From: Paenibacillus cookii
Lineage (GTDB): Bacteria > Bacillota > Bacilli > Paenibacillales > Paenibacillaceae
Assembly (NCBI RefSeq): GCF_018333375.1
Contig: NZ_BORW01000012.1
Coordinates: 62,001 to 126,000 of the forward strand
Length of the DNA: 64,000 nucleotides
Reading direction: 5' to 3'
Part shown: positions 51,008 through 62,231 of the stretch, in pieces
Position numbering within the stretch: the first letter of the stretch is position 1
Layout of the letters: every line of letters begins with the position of its first letter
Translations under genes and position numbers: made by a program
The notes under the pieces: model-generated
Database searches by the model: none
What the model saw: only the letters and a program-made list of their open reading frames with translations
What the model was told of the DNA's origin: nothing

Positions 51008-52957
51008 TTAGTCGGCGGCAAGCAGCTCCCATTCGGCAAAAGCTTCATCAAGCTCTTTTTTCTTGGCTTCCTGTTCCTGCTGATGTTTTTGCAGCGCGAT
51101 ATAATCCTGATACACCTCGGGTTTCGTCATCTCGGCCTCCAGCACGGAAATTTCCGCTTCCAGCTGCTGGATCCGTTCCTCGAGCGCCGCGATTTTGCGC
51201 TGGCGGCTGCGTTCTTCCCGTTTGGCCTGCTTTTCGGCCTCAAAGGTGTTGATGCCCGGTTTGCCTTCGGATTCCGCAGCGTTCTCCTGTTTTTGCGCCC
51301 GGTTTCCGGCAGCTTCAAGCGCCTCCTGGGACAATTCCTCAAGTTCCTGCTTTTTGGCGGTATAATCGTCATAATTCCCCAGGAAATGCTCCACCCCTTG
51401 CGGATGAAGCTCGATAATCCGTCCGGCCATTTTGTTCAGGAAGTAACGGTCATGCGAAATAAACAGCAGCGTGCCCTCGTAGTCCATCAAAGCCGATTCG
51501 AGCACCTCTTTGCTGAACAAATCGAGATGGTTGGTCGGTTCGTCGAGGATGAGCATGTTGGCTTCGAGCAGCATCAGCTTGGCCAGCGCAACCCGCGCCT
51601 TTTCGCCGCCGCTGAGCGCCGCGATTTTTTTCAGGACATCCTCGCCGCTGAACAGGAAGTTGCCGAGCACGGTCCGGATGCGGGCCTCCTCCATATGAGG
51701 GTAATGGCTCCACAGTTCTTCGAGCACCGTATTGGAGGGATTCAGGTTCGTTTGCTCCTGATCGTAATAACCGATCTTTACTTTTGTACCCCATTGAATC
51801 GTGCCTGACGCAGGGCGTTCGCTTCCGGTCAGGCATTTGAGCAGCGTGGACTTGCCGATGCCGTTCGGGCCGATCAAAGCGACGGTTTCCCCGCGATGCA
51901 GATCGAATGAGACGTTTTGGAAAAGATGATGGGGCGGCGCAAAGGAAACGGCAAGGTTTTTGACCTGCAGCACGTCCTTGCCCGACATGTATTCGACTTC
52001 GAACGAAAAGCTGGCCTTTTTCAAGTCGCCGAGCGGCTTGTCCATCCGCTCCATCTTTTCGAGCGCCTTGCGCCGGCTTTGCGCCCGTTTGGTGGTCGAA
52101 GCCCGCACGATGTTTTTCTGGATGAACTCCTCCATGCGCGCGATTTCGTCCTGCTGCTTTTCGTATTGCTTCATGGCCGACTCGTATTCCGCCGCCTTCA
52201 AATCGATGTAACGGCTGTAATTACCGGTATAGCGCTTCGATTGGTGCCGTTCGATTTCAACGATGGACGTCACGAGCCGGTCGAGGAAATAACGGTCGTG
52301 GGAAACGACGAGCAGCGCGCCCGAATAGGAACGCAAATAATCTTCGAGCCACGTCAGCGTGGCGATATCCAGATGGTTGGTCGGTTCGTCCAACATGAGC
52401 AGATCGGGAGCTTGCAGCAGGATGCGCGCCAGCGCAAGGCGCGTTTTTTGGCCGCCGCTTAAGGTCGAGATCGGGGTGTCCGGCGCAAAGCTGCCGAAAC
52501 CCATCCCGTGCAACACGCTGCGGATGCGCGCCTCCATCTCGTAGCCGCCATGGTCCTTGAACCAGTCGGAACGGACGGCATAACGGTCGAGCAGCTCCTG
52601 ATATTTTTTGGGATGCTCCATGAGGGCAGGATCCGCGATTTGTTCCTCCATCTGCCGGAGCTCTTTTTCGGTTTCGATCAGATGGGCGAATACGTTCATC
52701 ATTTCTTCCCGGATGGTGCGGCCGGATTGCAGTCCGCTGTTTTGCGCGAGATAGCCGATGGTCGTCTCTTTGGCTTTAAAAATTTGTCCGCCGTCATAGG
52801 ACATCTCGCCGGCAAGGATTTGGAGCAGGGTGGATTTGCCTGCGCCGTTGACGCCGACCAGCCCCACGCGATCCCTCTCCTGAATCTGCAAATTAATTCC
52901 GTCAAGTACGGGCTCCACGCCGTACAATTTTTTGATTCCACTTGCTTGAAGCAGCAT
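51008..52957 (-). CDS. ydiF: ABC-F family ATPase (YdiF-like)
   Basis: A 649-residue soluble protein with two ATP-binding cassettes and no membrane helix. Walker A motifs are GVNGAGKST and GPNGIGKST; signatures LSGGQKTR and LSGGEKAR; each Walker B ends in DEPTNHLD. The linker between them (about 240-320) is the P-site tRNA interaction motif region. A C-terminal charged coiled coil (about 535-645) is present. ABC-F proteins act on the ribosome in translation regulation or antibiotic resistance. It is convergent with tsaD, as in B. subtilis. Confidence 0.92.
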   Translation of the reverse strand: MLLQASGIKKLYGVEPVLDGINLQIQERDRVGLVGVNGAGKSTLLQILAGEMSYDGGQIFKAKETTIGYLAQNSGLQSGRTIREEMMNVFAHLIETEKELRQMEEQIADPALMEHPKKYQELLDRYAVRSDWFKDHGGYEMEARIRSVLHGMGFGSFAPDTPISTLSGGQKTRLALARILLQAPDLLMLDEPTNHLDIATLTWLEDYLRSYSGALLVVSHDRYFLDRLVTSIVEIERHQSKRYTGNYSRYIDLKAAEYESAMKQYEKQQDEIARMEEFIQKNIVRASTTKRAQSRRKALEKMERMDKPLGDLKKASFSFEVEYMSGKDVLQVKNLAVSFAPPHHLFQNVSFDLHRGETVALIGPNGIGKSTLLKCLTGSERPASGTIQWGTKVKIGYYDQEQTNLNPSNTVLEELWSHYPHMEEARIRTVLGNFLFSGEDVLKKIAALSGGEKARVALAKLMLLEANMLILDEPTNHLDLFSKEVLESALMDYEGTLLFISHDRYFLNKMAGRIIELHPQGVEHFLGNYDDYTAKKQELEELSQEALEAAGNRAQKQENAAESEGKPGINTFEAEKQAKREERSRQRKIAALEERIQQLEAEISVLEAEMTKPEVYQDYIALQKHQQEQEAKKKELDEAFAEWELLAAD

Positions 52958-53347
52958 GAGCTGTAAACCTCCGTCTATAGATCATTGTCGTATTTGCTGG
53001 GTATTTTGCTTTTGGAAAAACGATGGTTAGGAAGCTGAATGGCACGCGGCAGGCGTTGTTCATTCGAATCGCTTCATATAATTTCAGTTTACATTAAATA
53101 TGAAGAATTCGCGACATAAGGGCAGGACTTCGGGGTTATCTTGGCGAAAATGGAGCAACAGTGGTAAACTAAGAGCAAAATGGACGCAAAGTTTATCAAG
53201 CGGCTGAACGGCTGCCAAATGTAGATCGATGGCGGTGTGTCGATGCTATATATGGTGCCATGGCGGATCTTGATCTTTGCGCCGCAGAAAATTGAAATGA
53301 AATTGCAAACATCTGAAAAATGGATAAGGAAGGCAGCTGTTGACGTG
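52958..53347. promoter_or_regulatory. Divergent promoter region between ydiF and the folate gene
   Basis: 390 bases. A plus-strand promoter candidate is TTGGCG (53141-53146), 18 bases, TAAACT (53165-53170) with an extended TGG. An 8-base inverted repeat CTTCATAT (53072-53079) / ATATGAAG (53098-53105) lies on the ydiF side. I see no gene in it. Confidence 0.5.
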
Positions 53348-53992
53348 ATGAACGGGGAACAGGAAAGGATGCGGCAGCTGAAAGCGCAGCTTCGCGCCCG
53401 CATGTCCCGGATTCGCGGCAGCATACCGCCCGAGCGGCATGTAAGCTTGTCGGGGCGCGCATGCGGTCACGCAGCCGCCTGGCTCATCGGGGAGCAAATC
53501 CGGAGCATGCTCATTTACGTGCCGTTCCGCAGCGAGCTGGACACGAAACCGCTTGTCGAAGAGGCGTGGCGCGCAGGCATCGACGTTTATGTGCCGCGAT
53601 GCCTGCCGGAGGACCGTTCGATGACGATTCACCTGCTGCAGCAGTGGGACGAGCTGAAAACCGGCGCATACGGCATCATGGAGCCCGATCCGCGGCGCCG
53701 TCCGGCCGAAGCGGATGACTTCGTGCCCGAAGCGGTGATCATGCCGGGACTCGCTTTTGACCTGAACGGGGGAAGGCTGGGTTACGGAGGGGGCTACTAC
53801 GACAGGCTGCATGAACGTTTTTCGTCAGGGGGCAAACGCCGCGGTCCAAGATGGGCCGGCATCGGCTTCGGCGAGCAAGTGGTGGAGCAGGTTCCGATGG
53901 AAACGACGGATGCGCGTCTTCAGGTTCTGATTACGGAACAAGGTGTACGCAAAATGAACGGGGAGGCTGAAGATGGAACTGACGCATTTTAA
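53348..53992 (+). CDS. 5-formyltetrahydrofolate cyclo-ligase
   Basis: A 214-residue enzyme converting 5-formyl-THF to 5,10-methenyl-THF with ATP. The N-terminal basic helix [19 protein letters not shown] binds the phosphate. The ATP-binding motif [18 protein letters not shown] and PGLAFDLNG are diagnostic. The ATG at 53348 gives the family's normal length; the ribosome binding site (AAGGAAGG) is about 14 bases away, so the start is slightly uncertain. Its 3' end overlaps moaC by 20 bases. Confidence 0.9.
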   Translation: MNGEQERMRQLKAQLRARMSRIRGSIPPERHVSLSGRACGHAAAWLIGEQIRSMLIYVPFRSELDTKPLVEEAWRAGIDVYVPRCLPEDRSMTIHLLQQWDELKTGAYGIMEPDPRRRPAEADDFVPEAVIMPGLAFDLNGGRLGYGGGYYDRLHERFSSGGKRRGPRWAGIGFGEQVVEQVPMETTDARLQVLITEQGVRKMNGEAEDGTDAF

Positions 53993-54449
53993 CGAACAAG
54001 GCAGAGCCAAAATGGTGGACGTTTCGGACAAGGACATCACGTCGCGCACGGCGGTCGCGCAAACGGCGGTCAAAATGGCGCCCGAAACGTTATCCCGCAT
54101 TAAGGCAGGAAAAATAGGCAAGGGCGACGTGCTTGCGGTCGCTTCCGTCGCCGGCGTGATGGCGGCCAAAAAAACGTCCGATTGGATTCCGATGTGCCAT
54201 CCGCTGCCGCTGACGGGCATCGACATCCATTTTTCCGACAACGGCATCGATGAGTTATATATAGAAGGAACCGTGAAAACAACCGGCAGGACCGGCGTCG
54301 AAATGGAGGCATTGACCGCCGTTTCCGCAGCCGCCTTGACCGTCTACGATATGTGCAAAGCGCTGCAAAAGGATATGGTGATCGGACCGACGATGCTGAA
54401 GTCCAAAACCGGCGGAAAAAGCGGCGATTACGTACGGGAATCTGAATAA
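53973..54449 (+). CDS. moaC: Cyclic pyranopterin monophosphate synthase MoaC
   Basis: A 158-residue enzyme of molybdenum cofactor synthesis, converting the MoaA product to cyclic pyranopterin monophosphate. Diagnostic motifs: [27 protein letters not shown] and [14 protein letters not shown], then [10 protein letters not shown] with catalytic residues. Its first 20 bases overlap the upstream folate gene; GGGGAGG within that gene serves as ribosome binding site. Followed by mogA. Equivalent to ydiG. Confidence 0.95.
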   Translation: MELTHFNEQGRAKMVDVSDKDITSRTAVAQTAVKMAPETLSRIKAGKIGKGDVLAVASVAGVMAAKKTSDWIPMCHPLPLTGIDIHFSDNGIDELYIEGTVKTTGRTGVEMEALTAVSAAALTVYDMCKALQKDMVIGPTMLKSKTGGKSGDYVRESE

Positions 54450-54476
54450 AGGATGAGCAGGAGGAGGGGTGATCTT

Positions 54477-54962
54477 ATGGTGTGGAAAACGGCGATCCTG
54501 ACGGCAAGCGACAAAGGCTCAAGAGGTGAGCGCGAAGATACTAGCGCCCAGGTCATCCGGGAGCTGGTGGAGGAGGAACTCGGCGGGGAGATTGTGGAGT
54601 ACCGCATCGTCCCCGACGAACAGGATGAGATTATCGCATCGCTCATTGAACTCACGGATTATTTTCAGGCGGATTTGGTGCTGACGACGGGAGGAACGGA
54701 ACTGGCCATCCGCGACGTCACCCCGGAAGCGACAAGACGGGTCATTGAACGCGAAGTGCCGGGCATGGCGGAAGCAATGCGGGCAACGGTCATGCAGAAG
54801 AACCGGGCGGCCATGCTGTTCAGAGGCATCGTCGGCATTCGCGGCCGGACGCTGATCGTGAATTTGCCGGGAACGCCGAAAGGCGTGCATGAAAATTTGG
54901 CGGCGATCATGGACCAGCTGCCGGAGGCGCTGCTGATGGTGACGGGGCAATTCCGCCAGTAA
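54477..54962 (+). CDS. mogA: Molybdopterin adenylyltransferase MogA/MoaB
   Basis: A 161-residue MoCF-fold protein that adenylates molybdopterin before metal insertion. ILTASDKGSRGEREDTS at the N-terminus, VLTTGGTELAIRDVTPEA and LPGTPKGVHENLAAI are family motifs. The ATG at 54477 has GAGGAGGGG about 7 bases upstream and is better than the upstream ATG at 54453. It follows moaC by 27 bases in one operon. Confidence 0.92.
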   Translation: MVWKTAILTASDKGSRGEREDTSAQVIRELVEEELGGEIVEYRIVPDEQDEIIASLIELTDYFQADLVLTTGGTELAIRDVTPEATRRVIEREVPGMAEAMRATVMQKNRAAMLFRGIVGIRGRTLIVNLPGTPKGVHENLAAIMDQLPEALLMVTGQFRQ

Positions 54963-55009
54963 ACCTCCCGCATGCTATTTCCAAAATTGTCACACTTATT
55001 TGATATTGT

Positions 55010-55032
55010 TGAGATTTGAGTTATGGTATGAT
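55010..55032 (+). promoter_or_regulatory. Extended -10 promoter of the tat operon
   Basis: TG-G-TATGAT (TATGAT at 55027-55032) with a TTGTTG element about 15 bases upstream, located about 75 bases before tatA. Confidence 0.5.
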
Positions 55033-55107
55033 GTCTTTGTGGCAGAATTATGTCCGAATTTGACGTCGTGATGTTTTATTGATAGAGGACAGAGAGGAGA
55101 ATTCGAA

Positions 55108-55380
55108 ATGCTGAACGGTATTGGCGTGCCGGGAATTATATTGCTGGTGATTTTGGCCTTGCTGTTATTCGGGCCGAACAAGCTTCCTGAGCTCGGACGA
55201 GCCGTGGGACGCACTTTCCGGGAATTCAAAGACGGTGCCCGCGATATTATTGCAGAGGATGACGAGTCTTCAAGCAAAAACGAAAAAGCTAAACCGCTGG
55301 CTGCTGCTTCTAACGAAGCGCAAGCGGCTGCTCCGGCAACTTCCCAAAGCACAACAGACAACAAACGTCTTCCGGAATAG
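55108..55380 (+). CDS. tatA: Twin-arginine translocase subunit TatA
   Basis: A 90-residue protein with an N-terminal transmembrane helix (IPGIILLVILALLLFGP region, residues 8-24), the FGPNKLPELGRAVGRTFREFK amphipathic hinge and an acidic, alanine-rich tail. TatA oligomers form the transport pore for folded proteins carrying RR signal peptides. GAGAGGAGAATTC precedes the ATG. Followed by tatC, as tatAy-tatCy in B. subtilis. Confidence 0.95.
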   Translation: MLNGIGVPGIILLVILALLLFGPNKLPELGRAVGRTFREFKDGARDIIAEDDESSSKNEKAKPLAAASNEAQAAAPATSQSTTDNKRLPE

Positions 55381-55466
55381 GTTTAGGAAAGAGGACTTTG
55401 GAATCCCTTCCGTGCGGGGAGGGATTTTGTTTTGTCCGCAGGCAGAAGAGATAGGACGGTGACCGT

Positions 55467-56243
55467 ATGTCTGATAAACAGGAAGAAATGTCGATTGTCG
55501 AACATCTCGGGGAGCTGCGCAGGCGGATCATTTACGTTTTGGCCGTTCTTTTGCTCGGCCTTGTCATCGGCCTCGTTTGCGCCAACCCTATCTACCAATA
55601 TCTGGTCAGCGTGGACTCCGCGAAGGATTTTCAGCTTCATGCATTTGCGTTCTGGGACGGCATCGGCATGTACATGAAAATCGCCATGGTGGTGGCGCTT
55701 GTCCTGACCATCCCGTTTACGGCCTACCAGCTGTGGGCGTTCGTCAGCCCCGGACTCCGGGAAATCGAGCGCAAAGCCGCGCTGCGTTACGTTCCGTACG
55801 TCTTTATATTGTTTTTGGCCGGCATTGCCTTTGGTTATTACGTGGTGTTTCCGATGGCGCTGGGCTTTACGACGACGATCACCAAAAACATGGGACTGAC
55901 CGAAACGTACGGCATTTCCCAATATTTCAATTTCATGTTTACGCTGGTGGTGCCGATCGCCCTGCTGTTTGAGCTGCCGCTGATCGTGATGTTTCTGACC
56001 AAGCTGAGAATATTGAACCCGCGCAGGCTGCGCAAGATGCGGAAGGTGTCCTATTTTGCGCTGGTGTTCATCGCCGTGGTCATCACGCCGCCGGATTTGA
56101 TTTCCGATTTTCTCGTGACGATCCCGCTGCTCCTGTTGTACGAATTCAGCGTGTATTTGTCATCCGTGGTCTACCGGAAGCAGCTTGCGGCCGACGAAGC
56201 CATCGAAGCGCGGTACAAGCAGGAGGAAGGCGACCCGGAATAA
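55467..56243 (+). CDS. tatC: Twin-arginine translocase subunit TatC
   Basis: A 258-residue six-helix membrane protein that recognises RR signal peptides. It begins with the conserved SIVEHLGELRRRIIYVLAVL, followed by WAFVSPGLREIERK with the functional FVSPGL-x-x-x-E segment, and contains FELPLIVMFLTKLRI. AGATAGGACGG precedes the ATG. It is 86 bases downstream of tatA and likely cotranscribed. Confidence 0.95.
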   Translation: MSDKQEEMSIVEHLGELRRRIIYVLAVLLLGLVIGLVCANPIYQYLVSVDSAKDFQLHAFAFWDGIGMYMKIAMVVALVLTIPFTAYQLWAFVSPGLREIERKAALRYVPYVFILFLAGIAFGYYVVFPMALGFTTTITKNMGLTETYGISQYFNFMFTLVVPIALLFELPLIVMFLTKLRILNPRRLRKMRKVSYFALVFIAVVITPPDLISDFLVTIPLLLLYEFSVYLSSVVYRKQLAADEAIEARYKQEEGDPE

Positions 56244-56269
56244 CCGATTGCTGAAATCCGCAGGATCAT

Positions 56270-56311
56270 AAAGAGCGTTCTTCCCCGCAAGGGAAGCAGG
56301 CTCTTTTTTTG
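56270..56311 (+). terminator. Rho-independent terminator after tatC
   Basis: AAAGAGC pairs with GCTCTTT; an inner stem CTTCCC/GGGAAG is also present; seven Ts follow. Confidence 0.82.
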
Positions 56312-56498
56312 TTTCTTGAATCTTTGGAAACCGAGGCGGTCTTTTTCTGAATGTTGTTTTCGCTTTCCGGCATATTTTCAAATCCGGTGGATAGAATGAT
56401 GGAGTATGACCTGAAAACGCTTTGGACAGGCCCTGGACAGGCTTGCCGGAGGCGGTTTGAAAAAGTGCGGGTTTCTTTGAAAAATCAATCCAGAGGAC

Positions 56499-56527
56499 TT
56501 GAAATCTGCGCTCAAGTTGAGTATCAT
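56499..56527 (+). promoter_or_regulatory. Sigma-A promoter of groES-groEL
   Basis: TTGAAA, 17 bases, TATCAT. The CIRCE element starts 12 bases downstream. Confidence 0.75.
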
Positions 56528-56538
56528 AAAAGTGGTTG

Positions 56539-56565
56539 TTAGCACTAGACGTTGTCGAGTGCTAA
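56539..56565 (+). promoter_or_regulatory. CIRCE element, HrcA operator
   Basis: TTAGCACTA-N9-GAGTGCTAA. It matches the CIRCE consensus (TTAGCACTC-N9-GAGTGCTAA) except for the last base of the left arm. HrcA binding here represses the operon until heat shock. Confidence 0.93.
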
Positions 56566-56625
56566 TACATACCGACAACAACGCCGTTACAGAAACACAA
56601 CATATTAACAAGGAGGCTATTTTTC

Positions 56626-58585
<1,960 letters not shown>

Positions 58586-58620
58586 TATAAGGCCTTACCA
58601 GCCTGTAATACCCGTGTTTT

Positions 58621-58647
58621 AAAGGCTCCCGAAAGGGAGCCTTTTTC
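58621..58647 (+). terminator. Rho-independent terminator of groES-groEL
   Basis: AAGGCTCCC-GAAA-GGGAGCCTT followed by a T-run: short, GC-rich and with a stable tetraloop. Confidence 0.92.
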
Positions 58648-58837
58648 ATTTTTTGGCAGCGTTCGTTTCGATGATTCGAATTCCAAATGTACACGGTCCA
58701 GGCAACGCTTCGATTGGATCTGCATACAATAAAACAGACGGCAGCCCTTTGGATTTGGGCTGTCACCGAATGCCCTTTTGAATAAGATTGGAAGCGGCGG
58801 CAATGAACATCCAAGGCTGAAGCGAGGTGCAGGACCG

Positions 58838-58990
58838 ATGGCAAAAAAGAAGAAAAAAAAGACGCAACGCGAAGAGCCGGGGGGCAACCATATTTTGCTG
58901 CAAACCCAAGTGCTTCTCCTCCTGACCTCCATCTTTAGTTTGTCCAGACGTTTGATCTTATTGGCGGCGAAGGACTCGAAACCGCGTTAA
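58838..58990 (+). CDS. Small basic hypothetical protein (50 aa)
   Basis: A 50-residue peptide with a lysine-rich start (MAKKKKKKTQREEPGGN) and a hydrophobic helix-like second half (LLQTQVLLLLTSIFSLSRRLILLAA). Such basic-amphipathic proteins could bind membranes or nucleic acid. GCGAGGTG lies about 12 bases before the ATG. No family recognised; low complexity makes it uncertain. Confidence 0.35.
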   Translation: MAKKKKKKTQREEPGGNHILLQTQVLLLLTSIFSLSRRLILLAAKDSKPR

Positions 58991-59063
58991 GTCCGGCTGC
59001 ATCACACACGAATTTTCGTCGCTTTAAAATGATCAAGCCGCCATAATGGCGGCTTTGCTTGTT

Positions 59064-59297
59064 TTAGATGCGGTTTTCCCCTTTTTGAATCCATTCGCCG
59101 AATTGCTTCATGGCTTTTTCGCTGTGAACGTATTTATACGTTTTGCCGTCCTCGTAATGAAAGATCGCGGCGCTGTCCTCATCGCCTTCGATCTCGGATG
59201 ATATCGAAAGAATGCGCCCGACATCGAGCAGCTTGAAATTGCCCTGTTCATCTTCGGCCGGAATGGCCTGTAGTTTTTGTTCTTCTTCCATGTCCAT
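59064..59297 (-). CDS. Small hypothetical protein (77 aa)
   Basis: A 77-residue acidic protein: MDMEEEQKLQAIPAEDEQGNF at the start, with a regular alternating pattern VGRILSISSEIEGDEDSAAIFHYEDGKTYKYVHSEKAMKQF suggesting a small beta-sheet plus helix. GGAGG lies close before the ATG at 59297 (a second ATG is at 59291). No family recognised. It diverges from ywbE. Confidence 0.6.
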   Translation of the reverse strand: MDMEEEQKLQAIPAEDEQGNFKLLDVGRILSISSEIEGDEDSAAIFHYEDGKTYKYVHSEKAMKQFGEWIQKGENRI

Positions 59298-59418
59298 GAA
59301 GCCTCCATCAGTCGATTTGTCTCTATTGTACCCGAAATGAACAACCGAGTGCATTGTGCTATGATGGGAGGTAATACTACGCAGGTTGATATGAGACAGA
59401 GAGGGCAGTGATATAAAC

Positions 59419-59619
59419 GTGGAACCGCATATGATCCGGGCGAACATCAAACCGGGGATGGCCGTGGAAGTCGTCAAAAAAGAGGACCAGCGCACGGGCA
59501 AACGCACGCAGGGCGTCGTCCAAAGGCTGCTGACGAATTCCCCCAACCATCCCAGAGGGATCAAAGTAAAGCTCACCGACGGAACGGTGGGGCGCGTGCA
59601 GAATATTTTGGAGTCTTAA
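59419..59619 (+). CDS. ywbE: YwbE family protein
   Basis: A 66-residue protein with the YwbE/DUF2196 core: IKPGMAVEVVKKEDQRTGKRTQGVVQ, then TNSPNHPRGIKVKLTDGTVGRVQNIL. The GTG at 59419 gives the same N-terminal length as the B. subtilis protein, although the ribosome binding site (GAGAGG) is weak and far. The fold is likely SH3-like; function unknown. Followed by a terminator. Confidence 0.87.
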   Translation: MEPHMIRANIKPGMAVEVVKKEDQRTGKRTQGVVQRLLTNSPNHPRGIKVKLTDGTVGRVQNILES

Positions 59620-59645
59620 GACCCTGGCCAAAAAAGCAACTTAAA

Positions 59646-59682
59646 GAAAGACCTTTCGCAGCTTCATGCGGAAGGTCTTTTT
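59646..59682. terminator. Bidirectional terminator between ywbE and the LysR gene
   Basis: AAAGACCTTTCGCA pairs with TGCGGAAGGTCTTT (one mismatch or wobble), with A-run and T-run on the two sides. Confidence 0.85.
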
Positions 59683-59703
59683 GGATGCGCCTGATTTGGA
59701 TAT

Positions 59704-60618
59704 CTAGCGGTTGAAACGGCTGCTCGCGATGGATTCAATGAGCAATTGCTTGAAATTTCGGGCCGCCTTAGAGAGATATGGATCCTTCAAAGTAATGATG
59801 GCGGTATCGGATGCGATCAGCGGAGCGATTTCGGCGTAAGGAACCGGCTCCCGCCGGAGCAGCAAAGCCGATCGGGGAACGACCGCGATGCCGATGCCGG
59901 ATTCGGCGAGAAGCATCAGTGTGGACACGTCCGGGCTCTCGCAAACGATATTCGGTTCGGTCCCTTCGATTTTGCAAGCATCCGTAAACCGGTGGTACAC
60001 GCCGTAGTCTCCTTGCCCCCGCAGGATCAGCAGGGGATGGCGGCATAACTCCGCCAAAGACACGTTGCTTCCCTGGAACGGTTCCCAGCCGCTCGGCGGT
60101 ACGGCCACTAACGGTTCCGTCTGCAAACGGTGAATCGCTACGTCAGGGGTTTGGGCGGCCAACTCGGATTGCAGCGGAAGCCGCACGAGGCCGAGTTCAA
60201 TGGTCTTGTTCTGCAGCAGCTCCTCTACCCGGTAAGAATCGTCTTCCCACAGCTGAAAGGAAACCAGCGGATAGGCCTCCTGAAACCGCTTAATGACGGA
60301 AGGCAAGTAAGGAACGCAGGACATGACCGTGCCTATGGAAAGCTTGCCCCTCATCCCTTTATGTTGTTCCTGGATTTCCGTGACCATGCCGTCAATCGAA
60401 TGCAGCACCTCTTTCGCGCGTTTGTACAACGTCCACCCGGTCGGGGTGATTTCGAACTTTTTGTTCCCGCGGTCGATCAGGGTCACGCCCAATTCTTCCT
60501 CTAAGGATCGAAGCTGGAGGCTGAGCGGGGGCTGCGCGATATGCAGCCGCTGCGCGGCACGGGTAATTTGTCCTTCTTCGACGATGGTCACGAAATATAA
60601 CAGTTTTTTTAAATCCAT
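59704..60618 (-). CDS. LysR-family regulator (BsdA-like)
   Basis: A 304-residue regulator. The N-terminal winged helix reads MDLKKLLYFVTIVEEGQITRAAQRLHIAQPPLSLQLR; the rest is the effector domain. It is divergent from the ubiD-ubiX pair, as bsdA (formerly yclA) is from bsdBCD in B. subtilis, where it senses phenolic acids such as salicylic acid and activates the decarboxylase genes. A palindrome in the shared promoter region is a candidate binding site. Confidence 0.87.
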   Translation of the reverse strand: MDLKKLLYFVTIVEEGQITRAAQRLHIAQPPLSLQLRSLEEELGVTLIDRGNKKFEITPTGWTLYKRAKEVLHSIDGMVTEIQEQHKGMRGKLSIGTVMSCVPYLPSVIKRFQEAYPLVSFQLWEDDSYRVEELLQNKTIELGLVRLPLQSELAAQTPDVAIHRLQTEPLVAVPPSGWEPFQGSNVSLAELCRHPLLILRGQGDYGVYHRFTDACKIEGTEPNIVCESPDVSTLMLLAESGIGIAVVPRSALLLRREPVPYAEIAPLIASDTAIITLKDPYLSKAARNFKQLLIESIASSRFNR

Positions 60619-60651
60619 GCCGTTTCCTCTTCTAACAATATATTTTTTATA

Positions 60652-60663
60652 TGTTAACCAACA
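60652..60663 (+). promoter_or_regulatory. Putative LysR operator between the regulator and ubiD
   Basis: TGTT-AACC-AACA, a perfect dyad extended by AT-rich symmetric flanks (ATA.../...TAT), lies between the two divergent start codons in an AT-rich 128-base gap. Confidence 0.5.
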
Positions 60664-60746
60664 TTAATATATATTTTACATATAAAAAGTGGCGGGTGTA
60701 AACTTTTCATGCAGATTATTTTAGAGTACGCAGGAGGTTTAAGCCG

Positions 60747-62231
60747 ATGGAAGCCATCAAGAAATCTTATATGAGTTTTCGGGAATATATCGATGCATTG
60801 AAACGGTTTGGAGATGTGTTCACGGTCGACCAGGAAGTGGATTGGAATTTGGAAATGGGGGCCATGATCCGGTATGCCTATGAATTGCCGGCCCCCGCGC
60901 CGCTATTTTGCAACATCAAGGACAATGCTTCCGGGTTTCGGGTGCTGGGAGCGCCGGTAGGGCTGAGCCCGGGTAAACGTCATCCATTTTTGCGAATCGC
61001 GCTTTCGCTCGGACTTCCGGCGGAAACGGGAATGACGGAGCTGGTCGAAGCATGGTCCTGCCTTCCTGAAGTGACGCCGGTGCCTCCGCAGGAAGTGGAG
61101 GATGCGGCTTGCAAGGAAAATAAGCTTTTCGGGGACGACATCGATTTGACGAGTCTTCCGGTTCCGTACCTGCATGTAGGCGACGGCGGCCGTTACATTA
61201 ACACATACGGCATCTTGATCGTACGCAGCCCGGACGGTTCCTGGGTCAACTGGTCGATCACCAGGGTCATGCTGCACGGCAAACGGACGATGGCCGGCGT
61301 CATCGTGCCCTCCCAGCATATCGGCAAGATATACGGGCAATGGAAGGCGCTGGGGCAGCAGATGCCTTATGCCCTTTGCCTCGGGGTGGACCCGGGAATC
61401 GCGATGATTGCGGGATATCCACTGCCTGACGATACCAATGAGGCCGAAATGTTAGGCGGATGGTACGGTAAGCCGCTTGACGTCGTCCGCTGCGAAAGCC
61501 ATGACCTGACGGTTCCGGCGAACAGCGAAATCGTGATCGAAGGTTTTGTGTCTTTGGATGAAACGGTCCCCGAAGGCCCTATGGGGGAATATGCAGGATA
61601 TACCTGGGTGGGGCACCAAAAGGAAGTTCCGTGTTTCCATGTGACGGCGATGACGCACCGTCATGATCCGATCATGCCGGTCGTGGCCGCGGGCATGCCT
61701 CCGGAAGAGAACCACACGAATTGGGGCGTTGCGATCGCCGCAAGCATTCAACATGAACTGCGACGACATCGATTGCCTGTTCGGCGCTGTTTTATTCCCT
61801 TTGAGTCTGCCGTCCATTGGCTTGTCGTAACGGTAGACTCCGCCGCGCAATACGCCGATCGGCACGAACTGGCCCGAAGCATCGGCGAAGCGGTGTTTGC
61901 CTGCCGCGGAGGGTCGTACATTCCGAAGGTAATCGTCGTGGGCGACGATATCGATCCAAGCAGGATCGAACAGGTGGTATGGGCCTTGGCCACCCGCAGC
62001 CATCCGGACAAAGCCATTGTTTTTCCGGATCAGCCTGTATTGCCGCTTGTGGCTTACCTGGATCAGAGCGAGAAGAAGAAAGCCGCAACGACGAAGATCG
62101 TATATAACTGCCTGTCTTCGGATGAGTGGCCTGCGGGCTATGCACCGCTTCAAGCCTCGTTTTCGGGTTATCCGGAAAAAATGCAAAGACGCGTCCGGGA
62201 CATATTTGAAAAGGCCGGGAACGTAAAATGA
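60747..62231 (+). CDS. ubiD: UbiD-family decarboxylase (phenolic acid decarboxylase-like)
   Basis: A 494-residue prenylated-FMN-dependent decarboxylase. NWSITRVMLHG contains the catalytic arginine, and VPEGPMGEYAGYT the paired catalytic glutamates; together these form the E-R-E triad. The start SFREYIDALKRFGD is family-typical. The product resembles BsdC more than the ubiquinone-pathway enzyme, since Firmicutes use menaquinone. AGGAGG precedes the ATG. It overlaps ubiX by ATGA. Confidence 0.93.
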   Translation: MEAIKKSYMSFREYIDALKRFGDVFTVDQEVDWNLEMGAMIRYAYELPAPAPLFCNIKDNASGFRVLGAPVGLSPGKRHPFLRIALSLGLPAETGMTELVEAWSCLPEVTPVPPQEVEDAACKENKLFGDDIDLTSLPVPYLHVGDGGRYINTYGILIVRSPDGSWVNWSITRVMLHGKRTMAGVIVPSQHIGKIYGQWKALGQQMPYALCLGVDPGIAMIAGYPLPDDTNEAEMLGGWYGKPLDVVRCESHDLTVPANSEIVIEGFVSLDETVPEGPMGEYAGYTWVGHQKEVPCFHVTAMTHRHDPIMPVVAAGMPPEENHTNWGVAIAASIQHELRRHRLPVRRCFIPFESAVHWLVVTVDSAAQYADRHELARSIGEAVFACRGGSYIPKVIVVGDDIDPSRIEQVVWALATRSHPDKAIVFPDQPVLPLVAYLDQSEKKKAATTKIVYNCLSSDEWPAGYAPLQASFSGYPEKMQRRVRDIFEKAGNVK

